Origin: a bacterium
GTDB taxonomy: Bacteria; Zhuqueibacterota; Zhuqueibacteria; Zhuqueibacterales; Zhuqueibacteraceae
DNA: 64,000 nt
Assembly (NCBI GenBank): GCA_023150945.1
Contig: JAKLJX010000002.1
Coordinates: 372,001-436,000, forward strand
Reading direction: 5' to 3'
The notes under the pieces were generated by a model. That model was not told the DNA's origin and searched no databases. It saw only the letters and a program-made list of their open reading frames with translations. Position numbers and translations under genes: made by a program. Of the stretch, positions 1 through 8,500 are shown in pieces (position 1 is the first letter of the stretch; each line of letters starts with the position of its first letter).

Positions 1-926
1 GAGCCGATCAGAGTGTTTTCATCATGCTGCAGAAAAAAAAGATAGGGCGAGGGATTGCTCTGCCGCAAAGCGCGATAGAGCTGAAACGGCGGCACCGTGA
101 GGCGGCAGGAAAAACGCTGGGACAACACCACTTGAAAGATGTCGCCCGCCGCGATGTGCTCTTGGGCACGCGTTACGGCGGCACAGAAATCGGCGGCGGT
201 GAAATTGGCCTGCGGCTCCGGCCGGTGCTGCGGCGCTGCCACCGAGGCCGGTGCCGGCAGGGGCGTGTTGAGCTGCTGGCGCAGATGCTCAAGCCGTTCA
301 ACCGCCTCCTCGTAGCGGCGCCGCAAATTCAACTCGCCCTCGGCAAGCAGGACGTGCGTGATCAGCAGGATTTCCTGGCGCACGTGATCGAAGGCGAGCA
401 CCGTGTCGTAGAAACCGAACTCGGCGTCGGGAAAGGCCGGCGTTGCTGGTGTCGCCGGCTTGCTGCTGGCGGGCAGATGCTCCAAATCATGCACGGTAGC
501 ATAGCCAAAGAAGCCCACGAAACCGCCGGTGAAACGGGGCAAGCCCTGCACCACCACCGGCCGCAAGCGCTGCATGGCGGACTGCAGAAATGTAAAGATA
601 TCGAGCGCGGCATTTGCCGGCGCGAATCCGGCGTAGCGTTCGGTCAATTGCTCGAGATGGAGGCTGCGCTGGGACGGCTCGCCGGCCGGGCGATGGTAAC
701 GCACGATGAAAGCAGGCGCAACCCCGAGGAAGGAATAGCGCGCCATCTTTTCGCCGCCGGAGATGCTTTCCAGCAAAAAGCCGTAGCGCTGCTGCGGGTT
801 GAGCCGCAGGAAGGCGGAAACCGGCGTGAACGTATCTGCCAGCATGGCGAGGCTGACCGGCACGAGATTGCCGTGACGGGCGTGGCGGGCGAAGTCATCG
901 AAAGTCGAAGGATAGTTTGGCATCAT
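1..926 (-). CDS. trpE: Anthranilate synthase component I, N-terminal part (cut by left edge)
   Basis: Catalyses, with the TrpG glutaminase subunit, conversion of chorismate to anthranilate, the first step of tryptophan synthesis. About 308 residues are visible; the C-terminal chorismate-binding half lies beyond the left edge. Recognisable TrpE stretches are LESISGGEKMARYSFLG near the N-terminus, FTGGFVGFFGYATVHDLE in the middle and GDIFQVVLSQRF followed by NPSPYLFFLQHD at the cut end. Two adjacent ATG codons (926 and 923) can start it, and neither has a strong Shine-Dalgarno sequence. It lies 100 bp downstream of the Memo-like gene on the same strand and may be transcribed with it. Seeing trpE without other trp genes on its visible side is not informative because the downstream side is cut. 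The family call is firm; TrpE is preferred over PabB because of the long N-terminal region. Confidence 0.9.
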   Translation of the reverse strand, partial: MMPNYPSTFDDFARHARHGNLVPVSLAMLADTFTPVSAFLRLNPQQRYGFLLESISGGEKMARYSFLGVAPAFIVRYHRPAGEPSQRSLHLEQLTERYAGFAPANAALDIFTFLQSAMQRLRPVVVQGLPRFTGGFVGFFGYATVHDLEHLPASSKPATPATPAFPDAEFGFYDTVLAFDHVRQEILLITHVLLAEGELNLRRRYEEAVERLEHLRQQLNTPLPAPASVAAPQHRPEPQANFTAADFCAAVTRAQEHIAAGDIFQVVLSQRFSCRLTVPPFQLYRALRQSNPSPYLFFLQHDENTLIG

Positions 927-1025
927 GCAAAGATCATCCGGCAGCAACCAAGCGGCGGGAATGCAAACCGCCGCGCCGGCGTTGCGCCGCAGCCGCGGTT
1001 TGACTGGGAGAATGGCAAGGGTGCA

Positions 1026-2273
1026 TCAGTCGCGGCCATACAGTGCGGCGCTGGCATAGCTCACCACGGATTGGCGATCGTCAACGGTGCCCTGCTCATA
1101 CTTCAAAACCTTGCCGTATTGCGCCACGCCGCTGGCCAGCAGGGTATGCAGCGGCGCGAAGCCGCACACGCGATAGCGATCCTGAATGCGCTCGTTGGCT
1201 TCCACTAATTTGCCGGCATCACCGGCCTCGATGGCCTGCAGCAACTGGCGATCGGCCGTCTCGACGCTCTGCAGAAAATCGCGGTCCGGCGTGCTGCGGT
1301 CGCCGTAACGCGGCCCGACGTGGGAGAAATCGACGCTGGCAAGGCAGCACACCCGGCGGCCGCGCCGGGATTCCAGCTCGCAGGTTTGGCGCAGTGCTTT
1401 GACGAAGGCATGCACGATCTCGCGTTCGTGGCTGAAGCGGTCATCGGTCAACATCGGGTAGGCATAAGAGCACAGGATGGGCACGATGGTAAACGGCCGG
1501 CGGCCGCCAAACAAGTGCTGCAGAAAAACGGCTTGAAATTCGATGGTATGCTCGCTGCGATGCGGCAGCGGCTCGCTGAACAAATCAAAGGGATGGCGGC
1601 GCGCCAACTCGGCGATGAAGCGATCATCATGCCGCACCAGGCCGAGCGGCGTCTCGAAATCCTTCGGCAGGCAGGAGAAACAATGGAGCAGGCCGCTGTG
1701 GCCGGTGCCGAGGATGACGTAGACCTCGGCCGGCGCGCTTTCCGCCAGCGCGCGATAGGCATAGGTGTAACACGCGCCGCCGACGCGCAGATCAATGTGG
1801 GGCGCAATCGCGCCGGTGACGAACGGCCCGCCGTTACTGCCGTTGCTCGCCGGCAGACCCGCGCCGTTCGCATAGAAGCCGTCGAGCTGGCGCCGCAGCT
1901 CGCCGGCTTCGGCGGGATAGCTGGCGCCGGCATGCGCCGCCGGCCGCGCGGGCAGCGCCAGCATCTGTTGCTCGAGCTTGCTTTTGTAGGCGCGAAAAGT
2001 GTCACTCTCCAGAAAATAGCTGCGATCCAACTGCGCCACCAACGTTTCCAATTGCTGCTCCGGCAGAAACGTGCCGGATTGGCGATAGAATTCCGCGCGA
2101 ATGTCGAGCAGGGAATGCTGGCCGTCAAAAAACTGCAGCAGGAAGAGTGTTTCCCGCGAAACCACGATCATCTGCTCGGCCAGGCCGGAGGGGTCGCGCA
2201 GCGCGAAGCGCTGGCCGTTTTCCGCTTCCAGCGGCAGCGCTTCGACAAAGCGAAGTTTGGGTTTGGCGCTCAT
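1026..2273 (-). CDS. amrB: AmmeMemoRadiSam system protein B (Memo-like)
   Basis: Member of the Memo family, related to extradiol dioxygenases. In prokaryotes it usually occurs with AMMECR1 and a radical-SAM protein; its substrate is not known. The first ~130 residues are the N-terminal domain of long bacterial homologues. The Memo domain follows, with APHIDLRVGG, ILGTGHSG, HRSEHTIEFQ, ASVDFSH and CGFAPLHTLL carrying the conserved His and Cys residues. An upstream in-frame ATG at 2309 exists, but ATG 2273 has AAGGA 4 nt before it and begins MSAKPKLRF, so I use it (415 aa). It follows ygfZ closely (stop 2324) and precedes trpE. Neither of the usual partners, AMMECR1 or the radical-SAM protein, is visible in the window. 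Confidence 0.88.
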   Translation of the reverse strand: MSAKPKLRFVEALPLEAENGQRFALRDPSGLAEQMIVVSRETLFLLQFFDGQHSLLDIRAEFYRQSGTFLPEQQLETLVAQLDRSYFLESDTFRAYKSKLEQQMLALPARPAAHAGASYPAEAGELRRQLDGFYANGAGLPASNGSNGGPFVTGAIAPHIDLRVGGACYTYAYRALAESAPAEVYVILGTGHSGLLHCFSCLPKDFETPLGLVRHDDRFIAELARRHPFDLFSEPLPHRSEHTIEFQAVFLQHLFGGRRPFTIVPILCSYAYPMLTDDRFSHEREIVHAFVKALRQTCELESRRGRRVCCLASVDFSHVGPRYGDRSTPDRDFLQSVETADRQLLQAIEAGDAGKLVEANERIQDRYRVCGFAPLHTLLASGVAQYGKVLKYEQGTVDDRQSVVSYASAALYGRD

Positions 2274-2323
2274 CGCGTCCTTGCGAGTTGAAGTCTGCGG
2301 ATCGGGCATCGGCTCATCTTCGG

Positions 2324-3385
2324 TTAGTCAGAATCAGGAGCAAAGGGGAGTTCCCGCAAAACTGCGGGCACGGCGCCTTGCGGCCCGGCCACCTCGACGC
2401 GGCTGCCGGGTTGCGCGTAGGCTTTGCGAATGACGGCCAGCGCCAGCGCGAACGGACCGGTTATCGCCGGCGCCACGCTGGTCACGGTGCCGATTTCCTG
2501 CGCCGCCGCCAGCACGGCGGCGCCGGCTGCCGGCTCGGGTCCGGACGCCAACTGCAAGCCCATGAGTTGGCGCTGCACTTTTTGATAGGAATCCAGCCGC
2601 GCGATCACTTCCTGGCCGATATAGCAGCCTTTTTCGAAGTTGATGAACGGCAGCAGGCCGATTTCATGGGGATTGTAGCTCTCGACGATCTCATGATCCG
2701 CGGCAGGAATGCCGCGCCGGAGGCGCAAGCTCTCATGCACCTGAAACCCAACCGGCACGAAATCGCGCAGCAATTCCTGCCAGAGCGCGGGGGCGGCGGC
2801 GGCGACGACGATCAAATTGTAACGCGCGAGGGTGGCGGCGTGCGGATGATGCAACAACAACTCGTGATCGCGCCATTGCACTTTCACGAAGCGGCCGGCC
2901 GGCAGAGCAGCATGGTCGCCGAAGATTTCCTCGAGTTGCATGACGGCCCGCGCGCCGAGCAGCGAAATCACCGCCCAATCCTTGCTCACCTCGGCGGCTT
3001 GCACGTCTTCACGAAAAGTGTATTTGTCGATCCACTTGCTCATGACCGCGCCGCGGCCGGGACTGGTCAGGAGCAGATAGCCGTCTTCCTGCGCCAGCAT
3101 TTCGACCAGGTCCACCACGCGGCCCTTGGCATTGGTAAAGAGATTCACCCGGCTCTCGCCGGGTTGCAGGCCGCGCATCTCGTTGGTGGAGAGCCGGTGC
3201 AGCAACACCTCACGATCGCGGCCGCGCACCAGCACCTTTCCCAGAAAGCTGCGGTCGATCAGCGCGGCGGTTTGTGCGGCGGCATATTCTTCCACCAGCG
3301 GGCGATAGCGTCCCGGCAGGCGATAACCTGCCAGCTCGACGAAATCGCAGCCGTACTCGCTATGATAGGCAGTCAAAGTGGACAT
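2324..3385 (-). CDS. ygfZ: YgfZ/GcvT-family folate-binding protein
   Basis: YgfZ-type protein of 353 residues. Family members bind tetrahydrofolate and help iron-sulfur cluster assembly or repair, mainly for enzymes such as the radical-SAM protein MiaB. The diagnostic motif KGCYIGQE is present at residues 252-259 with its conserved Cys254. The N-terminal part is GcvT-like (LIDRSFLGKVLVRGRD). ATG 3385 starts the protein; a strong promoter-like site lies at 3432-3460, giving a leader of about 40 nt. First gene of the minus-strand run ygfZ - memo-like - trpE. No residues of the signature are missing, so I infer a functional protein; the link to the Memo-like neighbour is only by position. Confidence 0.9.
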   Translation of the reverse strand: MSTLTAYHSEYGCDFVELAGYRLPGRYRPLVEEYAAAQTAALIDRSFLGKVLVRGRDREVLLHRLSTNEMRGLQPGESRVNLFTNAKGRVVDLVEMLAQEDGYLLLTSPGRGAVMSKWIDKYTFREDVQAAEVSKDWAVISLLGARAVMQLEEIFGDHAALPAGRFVKVQWRDHELLLHHPHAATLARYNLIVVAAAAPALWQELLRDFVPVGFQVHESLRLRRGIPAADHEIVESYNPHEIGLLPFINFEKGCYIGQEVIARLDSYQKVQRQLMGLQLASGPEPAAGAAVLAAAQEIGTVTSVAPAITGPFALALAVIRKAYAQPGSRVEVAGPQGAVPAVLRELPFAPDSD

Positions 3386-3431
3386 GGCTCATGCAAGTGC
3401 AAATGGCGCGTTCGTGTTTTTGAAATGGCGC

Positions 3432-3460
3432 AATATAGAAACCCGGCTCGCCTCAGGCAA
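3432..3460 (-). promoter_or_regulatory. Promoter-like site upstream of ygfZ
   Basis: Reading the minus strand, TTGCCT (3455-3460) is followed after exactly 17 bases by TATATT (3432-3437) and then G. Predicted transcription start is near 3425, about 40 nt before the ygfZ ATG. One of several sites in this window with a TTG -35, a 17-base spacer and a TAnnTTG -10. Confidence 0.6.
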
Positions 3461-3485
3461 GCGATTTGTTCGCCAGGAACCGGCA

Positions 3486-3514
3486 CTGGCAAATGATCGC
3501 GATCTTTTTATCTT
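3486..3514 (+). promoter_or_regulatory. Possible promoter of the OPRT-like gene
   Basis: CTGGCA (3486-3491), a 17-base spacer, then TATCTT (3509-3514) followed by G. It points toward the gene starting at 3607 and is divergent from the ygfZ promoter 26 bp away. The -35 is weaker than in the other sites. Confidence 0.35.
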
Positions 3515-3606
3515 GATCGGCAGGCCGGCACGCGCGGCCGGCGGTGGATTGCCGTTCGGCCACAACGAGGCTCAACAGCCGGCTCTTGACCTGCGGAGGA
3601 AACACC

Positions 3607-4527
3607 ATGAACGCCGAACTCGCCAACTTGCTGCTCGAGACCAAAGCCCTGGAAATCGCCGCGCCGGAGCAACCCTTTTGGTACACTTCCGGCACCATCG
3701 GACCGTTCTATCTCAATACGCATTACTTGTACGGCAGCCGCGCCAAAGCCGAGGCGCTGCTGGCATTCATCGATCAACAGCACGCCAACCGGCAGGCGCT
3801 GGCCGCGGGATTGCTGGCCGCGGTCGAAGAAAACTACGCCACGGACGCCGGCTACCGCATGGTGATCGACAGTCTCGTGCGGTTGGCGGAACGTGAGATT
3901 GGCGCCGCGCGGATCGCTGCGGTCTCGGGTGGAGAGCGGCGGGATTGGTTTTTCTCCGTGATGGCGGCGCGGCAACTGGGCAAACCGATTCTGCTCATCG
4001 GCAAAGACAAGAGCGTCTTGCGGCTGGACGTGAAGGTGGAAGAGGTGAGCGAACTGCAGGGTGCTGCCGTGCTGCACGTTGCCGATCTCGTCACCGAAGC
4101 GTCGAGTTACGTGCGCACCTGGCTGCCGGCGCTGCAGCAACGGCACGGCAAATTGGCGTGGGCGCTCAACTTGGTGGATCGCGGCCAGGGCGGCGCGGAC
4201 GTCCTGCGCGCGCACGGCATTCAACCGTTTCACCTCATTGAAATCGGCCCGGCGTTTTTCGAGAGCCTGCAGCACAGCGGCTATCTCACCGCCGCCACCG
4301 CCGCGATGCTGCAAGCCTATCATCGCGGCCCGCGTGAAAGCATGAAGCGGCTGCTGCAGGACAATCCGGAAATTCTGCAGCGTGCGCTGGCCTCACCGGA
4401 TGCCAAAATCCGCGGCCGGGCTGAGCTTCTGGTCGAGCAGAATGTGTATGATCTGCCGCCTGCATTTCTCGCCGCCTGCCGTGCGGCAGCCGGAACGCCC
4501 GCACACCAGCAGCCGGCTGAGACGTAG
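3607..4527 (+). CDS. Orotate phosphoribosyltransferase-like protein
   Basis: 306-residue protein of the PyrE-like type I phosphoribosyltransferase group. True PyrE joins orotate to PRPP in UMP synthesis. Residues 20-44 (PFWYTSGTIGPFYLNTHYLYGS) are a clear OPRT-like N-terminus. The PRPP-binding loop is altered: at 156-167 it reads VLHVADLVTEAS, where canonical enzymes have two acidic residues followed by a T-G-G/S-type turn. There is also a C-terminal extension of about 100 residues. ATG 3607 is preceded by GGAGGA at 3595-3600, which decides the start over in-frame upstream codons. It stands alone between divergent ygfZ and convergent yhbY. It may be a divergent OPRT or a non-catalytic regulator; I cannot decide. 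Confidence 0.75.
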   Translation: MNAELANLLLETKALEIAAPEQPFWYTSGTIGPFYLNTHYLYGSRAKAEALLAFIDQQHANRQALAAGLLAAVEENYATDAGYRMVIDSLVRLAEREIGAARIAAVSGGERRDWFFSVMAARQLGKPILLIGKDKSVLRLDVKVEEVSELQGAAVLHVADLVTEASSYVRTWLPALQQRHGKLAWALNLVDRGQGGADVLRAHGIQPFHLIEIGPAFFESLQHSGYLTAATAAMLQAYHRGPRESMKRLLQDNPEILQRALASPDAKIRGRAELLVEQNVYDLPPAFLAACRAAAGTPAHQQPAET

Positions 4528-4579
4528 CCCGTTCCCGCGCCGCGGCATTGCCGTTCTGCCTGGCCCGCGGCTGAATGCC

Positions 4580-4876
4580 TCACGGCAGAGTGATGCGCGG
4601 CTTTTCCAGATGCCGGCGATACAACAGGATCGTCTTGCCCAAAACTTGCACCAATTGCGCGGAAACGGATTTGGCCAATTCCTGCGCCACTTCGAAGCGG
4701 TCGCCGAGGAAGCCCTCCTGCAACCTCACTTTCACCAATTCAGCTTGATGAAAGGCTTCGGCCAGCGCCCGCAACACCGGTTCCGCCAAGCCATTGTGAC
4801 CCACCATCACCACGGGCTTCAATTCATTCCCCAAGGCACGCAGGTAGCGGCGCTGCTTGCCGGTCAGCTCAGGCAT
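4580..4876 (-). CDS. yhbY: YhbY-family (CRM domain) RNA-binding protein
   Basis: 98-residue single CRM-domain protein. YhbY homologues associate with pre-50S ribosomal particles. The sequence begins MPELTGKQRRYLRALGNEL and contains the conserved GxxG loop (GHNG) in PVVMVGHNGLAEPVL. ATG 4876 has a near-perfect GAGGAGG ribosome-binding site just upstream, so in-frame codons further upstream are not used. It is convergent with the OPRT-like gene (52 bp between stops, no clear terminator hairpin). A good promoter-like site lies at 4999-5027. Confidence 0.9.
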   Translation of the reverse strand: MPELTGKQRRYLRALGNELKPVVMVGHNGLAEPVLRALAEAFHQAELVKVRLQEGFLGDRFEVAQELAKSVSAQLVQVLGKTILLYRRHLEKPRITLP

Positions 4877-4998
4877 GATGCCTCCTCTCGATTGTCCTTG
4901 CTGCGTTGACAGCCGCCTCGACTTCTTCTCACACGGAATGACAAAGGAGCGCCCGCCCAAGCAACCAGGAGGGCAAGACCATCCAACGATTGAGCCTG

Positions 4999-5027
4999 AT
5001 TATGCCGGTTGCGGCGGCGAAATGCAA
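4999..5027 (-). promoter_or_regulatory. Promoter-like site upstream of yhbY
   Basis: On the minus strand TTGCAT (5022-5027), 17 bases, then CATAAT (4999-5004). The predicted transcript starts near 4992, about 115 nt before the yhbY ATG. The spacing is ideal for a housekeeping sigma factor. Confidence 0.6.
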
Positions 5028-5108
5028 GGGGAAAATAGCCCTTGCTTTTTGACAGGCGCTTGGTTATGATTTCCGTGCTTCCTCCGCAACAATTTGCCGT
5101 CCAAAATC

Positions 5109-5318
5109 GCAGGCTTCAAACCAGAATGTTCCTGCGACGGCTTAGCCGTTGCATTGAAAAACTCAGAGTTCCCACCGTGCAGGCTTCCAACAAGAATGTT
5201 CCGGCAGCGGCTTGCCCGTTGCACTGAAAATCTCGGAGTTCCCACGGTGCAGGCTTCTAACCAGAATGTTCCGGCGACGGCTTGGCCGTTGCATTGAAAA
5301 CCTCGGAGCTCCCACCGT
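5109..5318. repeat. Three tandem 70-bp units with palindromic core
   Basis: Units begin at 5109, 5179 and 5249, each opening GCAGGCTTC. Each carries a short inverted repeat of the form GACGGCTTGGCCGTTGC (copies differ slightly) followed by TGAAAA. The reverse complement of this core matches the GCAACGGCCAAGCCGTTGC palindrome in the repeat cluster at 29311-29630. The units are contiguous with no unique spacers, so this is not a CRISPR array. The rest of the ~700-bp gap around it (4877-5589) holds the yhbY promoter, one further palindrome at 5336-5352 and no convincing gene. Confidence 0.85.
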
Positions 5319-5335
5319 GCACGACGTTTTGGAAA

Positions 5336-5352
5336 CCTCGGCTCAGCCGAGG
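5336..5352. repeat. Palindrome CCTCGGCTCAGCCGAGG
   Basis: Perfect 8-bp arms around one base. It is the reverse complement of the palindrome at 29537-29553, and the flanking bases (gttttggaaa before, ggtggaaca after) also match that locus in reverse orientation. It is the second element of a dispersed repeat family whose first element is the 70-bp array just upstream. Confidence 0.85.
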
Positions 5353-5589
5353 GTGGAACATTTTCGGATGGATACTGGCTATTAAGCCACCACGGGAGGC
5401 AAAGCCGAGCGCACCCGGTTGCGATCCCGCGGAAAGGAATTCCCACCCGACTCTTCACTCCTGTCTTTGCAGTTCCGTTGCCGGCAACCAGGACCGACCC
5501 GCAGCGCTCACAACAAGTACACACACCCTCAGCCCGACATCTCGCGCTTCCGTGTTCACGCTTTCCATCACTCAGTGAGATTGCGCTCC
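5353..5589. other. Intergenic leader of the VWA-DUF11 gene
   Basis: 237 bp with no recognisable gene. I found no TTGnnn-N17-TAnnTTG site here, so the promoter of the following operon is not identified and may be recognised by an alternative sigma factor. Confidence 0.4.
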
Positions 5590-8500
5590 ATGATCCAGCG
5601 ATCCCGCCCGCCCGCCGCCCGACTGCGCGCGCCCTTGTGGACCTTCATCCTGCTGCTCGCCGGCCTGGGTCCCGGCGCCGTGTTCAGCCAGTCGGGCAAC
5701 ACTGTCGTCTCGATCAACAACATCTCGATTGCCGGCGAAGTTTCGCTGCGCGGCAAAACCGGCGCGTTTCCCGCCCCGGTGCTCTCCACGATTTCGGTGA
5801 CCGACCGCGACGGCAATCTGATCAAGGGCCTGGCTGACACGCTGCGCTGGCTCAAGCCGCCCGATCTGGCCGAAATCGGCCGGCCCATCAGCCAAATCTG
5901 GCAGCCGCTGTTGGAGTATCATCGCGACAATCCCGCGTTTCCGGCGCAGCCGAATCTCTACAGCCAAACGCCGGCGCCGGAATTCACCGAAGTGCGGCGC
6001 ACCGAATACTTTCCCACCAGCTCGCTGCTGGTGATGGACATCAGCGGCAGCATGAAGCTGCAACTCGATGATGCCAAAGCGGGCAATCTCGCCTACCTCG
6101 AACAACTGCGGCCGTACGACCGCGCCGGTTTGATTCAATTCTGCGGAACGGTGGTGACGTCGTTGCCGATCACCTCCGCAAAAACGCCGTTGCGGCAAAG
6201 CATTGTTGCCGCCGACACCTGTTTCGGGACCGCGATCTACGATGCCCTGCTCGCCGCCATAGAGATCACCAAATTCGAGCCCAGCCGGCGCGGCATCATT
6301 CTCTACACCGACGGCGTCGACACGCGCTCGACCACCTCGCCCGCCGCCGTGATCGCGCGCGCGCAGACATTCAACATCCCCATCTTCACCATCGCGCTCG
6401 GCAATGAACCGCAAGTGGAAATTCTGATGGAGATTGCCGATCAAACCGGCGGCTTGTTCTTCTACACCGAAACCGCGGCCGGCATGATCGAAATCTACAA
6501 GAAGATTGCCGCGATCATGCAGAATTTCTATGTGATGGCGCATGCCTCGACCGATGCCAATCGCAACGACACCTGGCGCGTGGTCGATGTCACCGCCAAC
6601 CCGCCCGGCCGCCGCGCCAACGGCAAGGGCCGCTACTTCGTGCCCGGCGTGACGCCGCCTCGCCTCACCGATCTGGCGCTGGCGCTGAACGCCAACCCTG
6701 CGACGGTCCAACCGGACGACAATTTTGAATATCTCCTGCGTGTCAATAACCTGGGGCCGGCGGCCGGCGGCAACCTCGACATTTGGCAGCACTTGCCGGA
6801 TTCGGTGAGTTTGGTAGAGGCCATACCGGCGCCGGGCTATGTTGACGGCGATTCATTGCTCTGGCAAGTCCCGACCCTCGCCAGCGGCAATGCCTTTGAA
6901 ATTCGCGTCAAAGTCAAGCTCTCGCCGGCAACGCCGGTCACACTCGAAAAGCTGATCAGCCGGGCAGAATTGACGGCAGCGAATGATCTCTCACCGGGCA
7001 ACAACTTTGCGATAGATACGGTGACCGTGTTTTTCCCCTCGCCGAAGAACACGGATCTGGCTCTCGCATTTTCTGCACAAACACAGACCCTGGGCAGCGT
7101 CAAGCCCGGAGAGAATTACTCCTATCGCCTGCGCGTTGCCAATCTCGGTCCGAATCCGAGCGCCAGCATTCGCCTGAGCCAAATCCTGCCGGATTCCGTG
7201 AGACTACTTTCAACCGTGCCCGCAGCTTCGCTCAGCGGCGATTCGTTGATCTGGCAGATTGCTCAGCTCAATGCCGGTCAAGCGGATTCATTTGCCGTCA
7301 ATGTGCAACTCGCGGCGCAAGTGCCGGTTTCCCTGACTCAGATCACCAGCATTGCGACTGTTACCGCGGCGAATGATACTTCGGCCGCGAACAATTCCGC
7401 GACCAACACGCTGAACGTCATCTTCCCGCCGCCACCGCCGAAGAACACGGATCTGGCTCTCGCATTTTCTGCACAAACACAGACCCTGGGCAGCGTCAAG
7501 CCCGGAGAGAATTGCTCCTATCGCCTGCGCGTTGCCAATCTCGGTCCGAATCCAGCCGCGAGTATTCGCCTGAGCCAAGTCCTGCCGGATTCAGTAAGAT
7601 TGATCTCAACCGTGCCCGCCGCTTCACTCAGCGGCGATTCGTTGATCTGGCAGATTGCTCAGCTCAATGCCGGTCAGGTGGATTCGTTTGCTGTCAATGT
7701 TCAGCTCGCGGCGCAAGTGCCAATTTCACTCACTCAGATTACCAGCACTGCGACGGTTGCCGCGGCGAATGATACTTCGGCCGCGAACAATTCAGTGACC
7801 AACACGCTGACTGTCATTTCTACTCCTCCGCCACCGCCGAAGAACACGGATCTGGCTCTCGCATTTTCTGCACGAACACAGACCCCGGGCAGCGTCAAGC
7901 CCGGAGAGAATTATTCCTATCGCCTGCGCGTTGCCAATCTCGGCCCGAATCCGAGCGCCAGCATTCGCTTGGGCCAAGTACTGCCGGATTCAGTGAAATT
8001 ACTTTCAACCGTGCCCGCCGCTTCACTCAGCGGCGATTCGTTGATTTGGCAAATCTCCCAATTGAATGCCGGTCAGGTCGATTCGTTTGCTGTCAATGTT
8101 CAACTCGCGGCGCAAGTGCCAATTTCACTCACTCAGATTACCAGCACTGCGACTCTTGCCGCGGCGAATGATACTTCGGCCGCGAACAATTCCGCGACCA
8201 ACACGCTGAACGTCATCTTCCCGCCGCCACCGCCGAAGAACACGGATCTGGCTCTCGCATTTTCTGCACAAACACAGACCCTGGGCAGTGTCAAGCCCGG
8301 AGAGAATTACTCCTATCGCCTGCGCGTTGCCAATCTCGGTCCGCATCCAGCCGCGGGTACTCGCTTGAGCCAAGTCCTGCCGGATTCAGTAAGATTGATC
8401 TCAACCGTGCCCGCCGCTTCGCTCAGCGGCGATTCGTTGATCTGGCAAATCACTCAGCTCAATGCCGGTCAGGTGGATTCGTTTGCTGTCAATGTTCAGC

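Noticed and set aside
24-1208. Plus-strand open frame opposite trpE
   Set aside because: Minus strand encodes clear TrpE sequence; the plus frame is a shadow.
5109-5318. CRISPR-like periodic repeats
   Set aside because: Units are contiguous and similar throughout, without unique spacers of constant length, and no cas genes are present.
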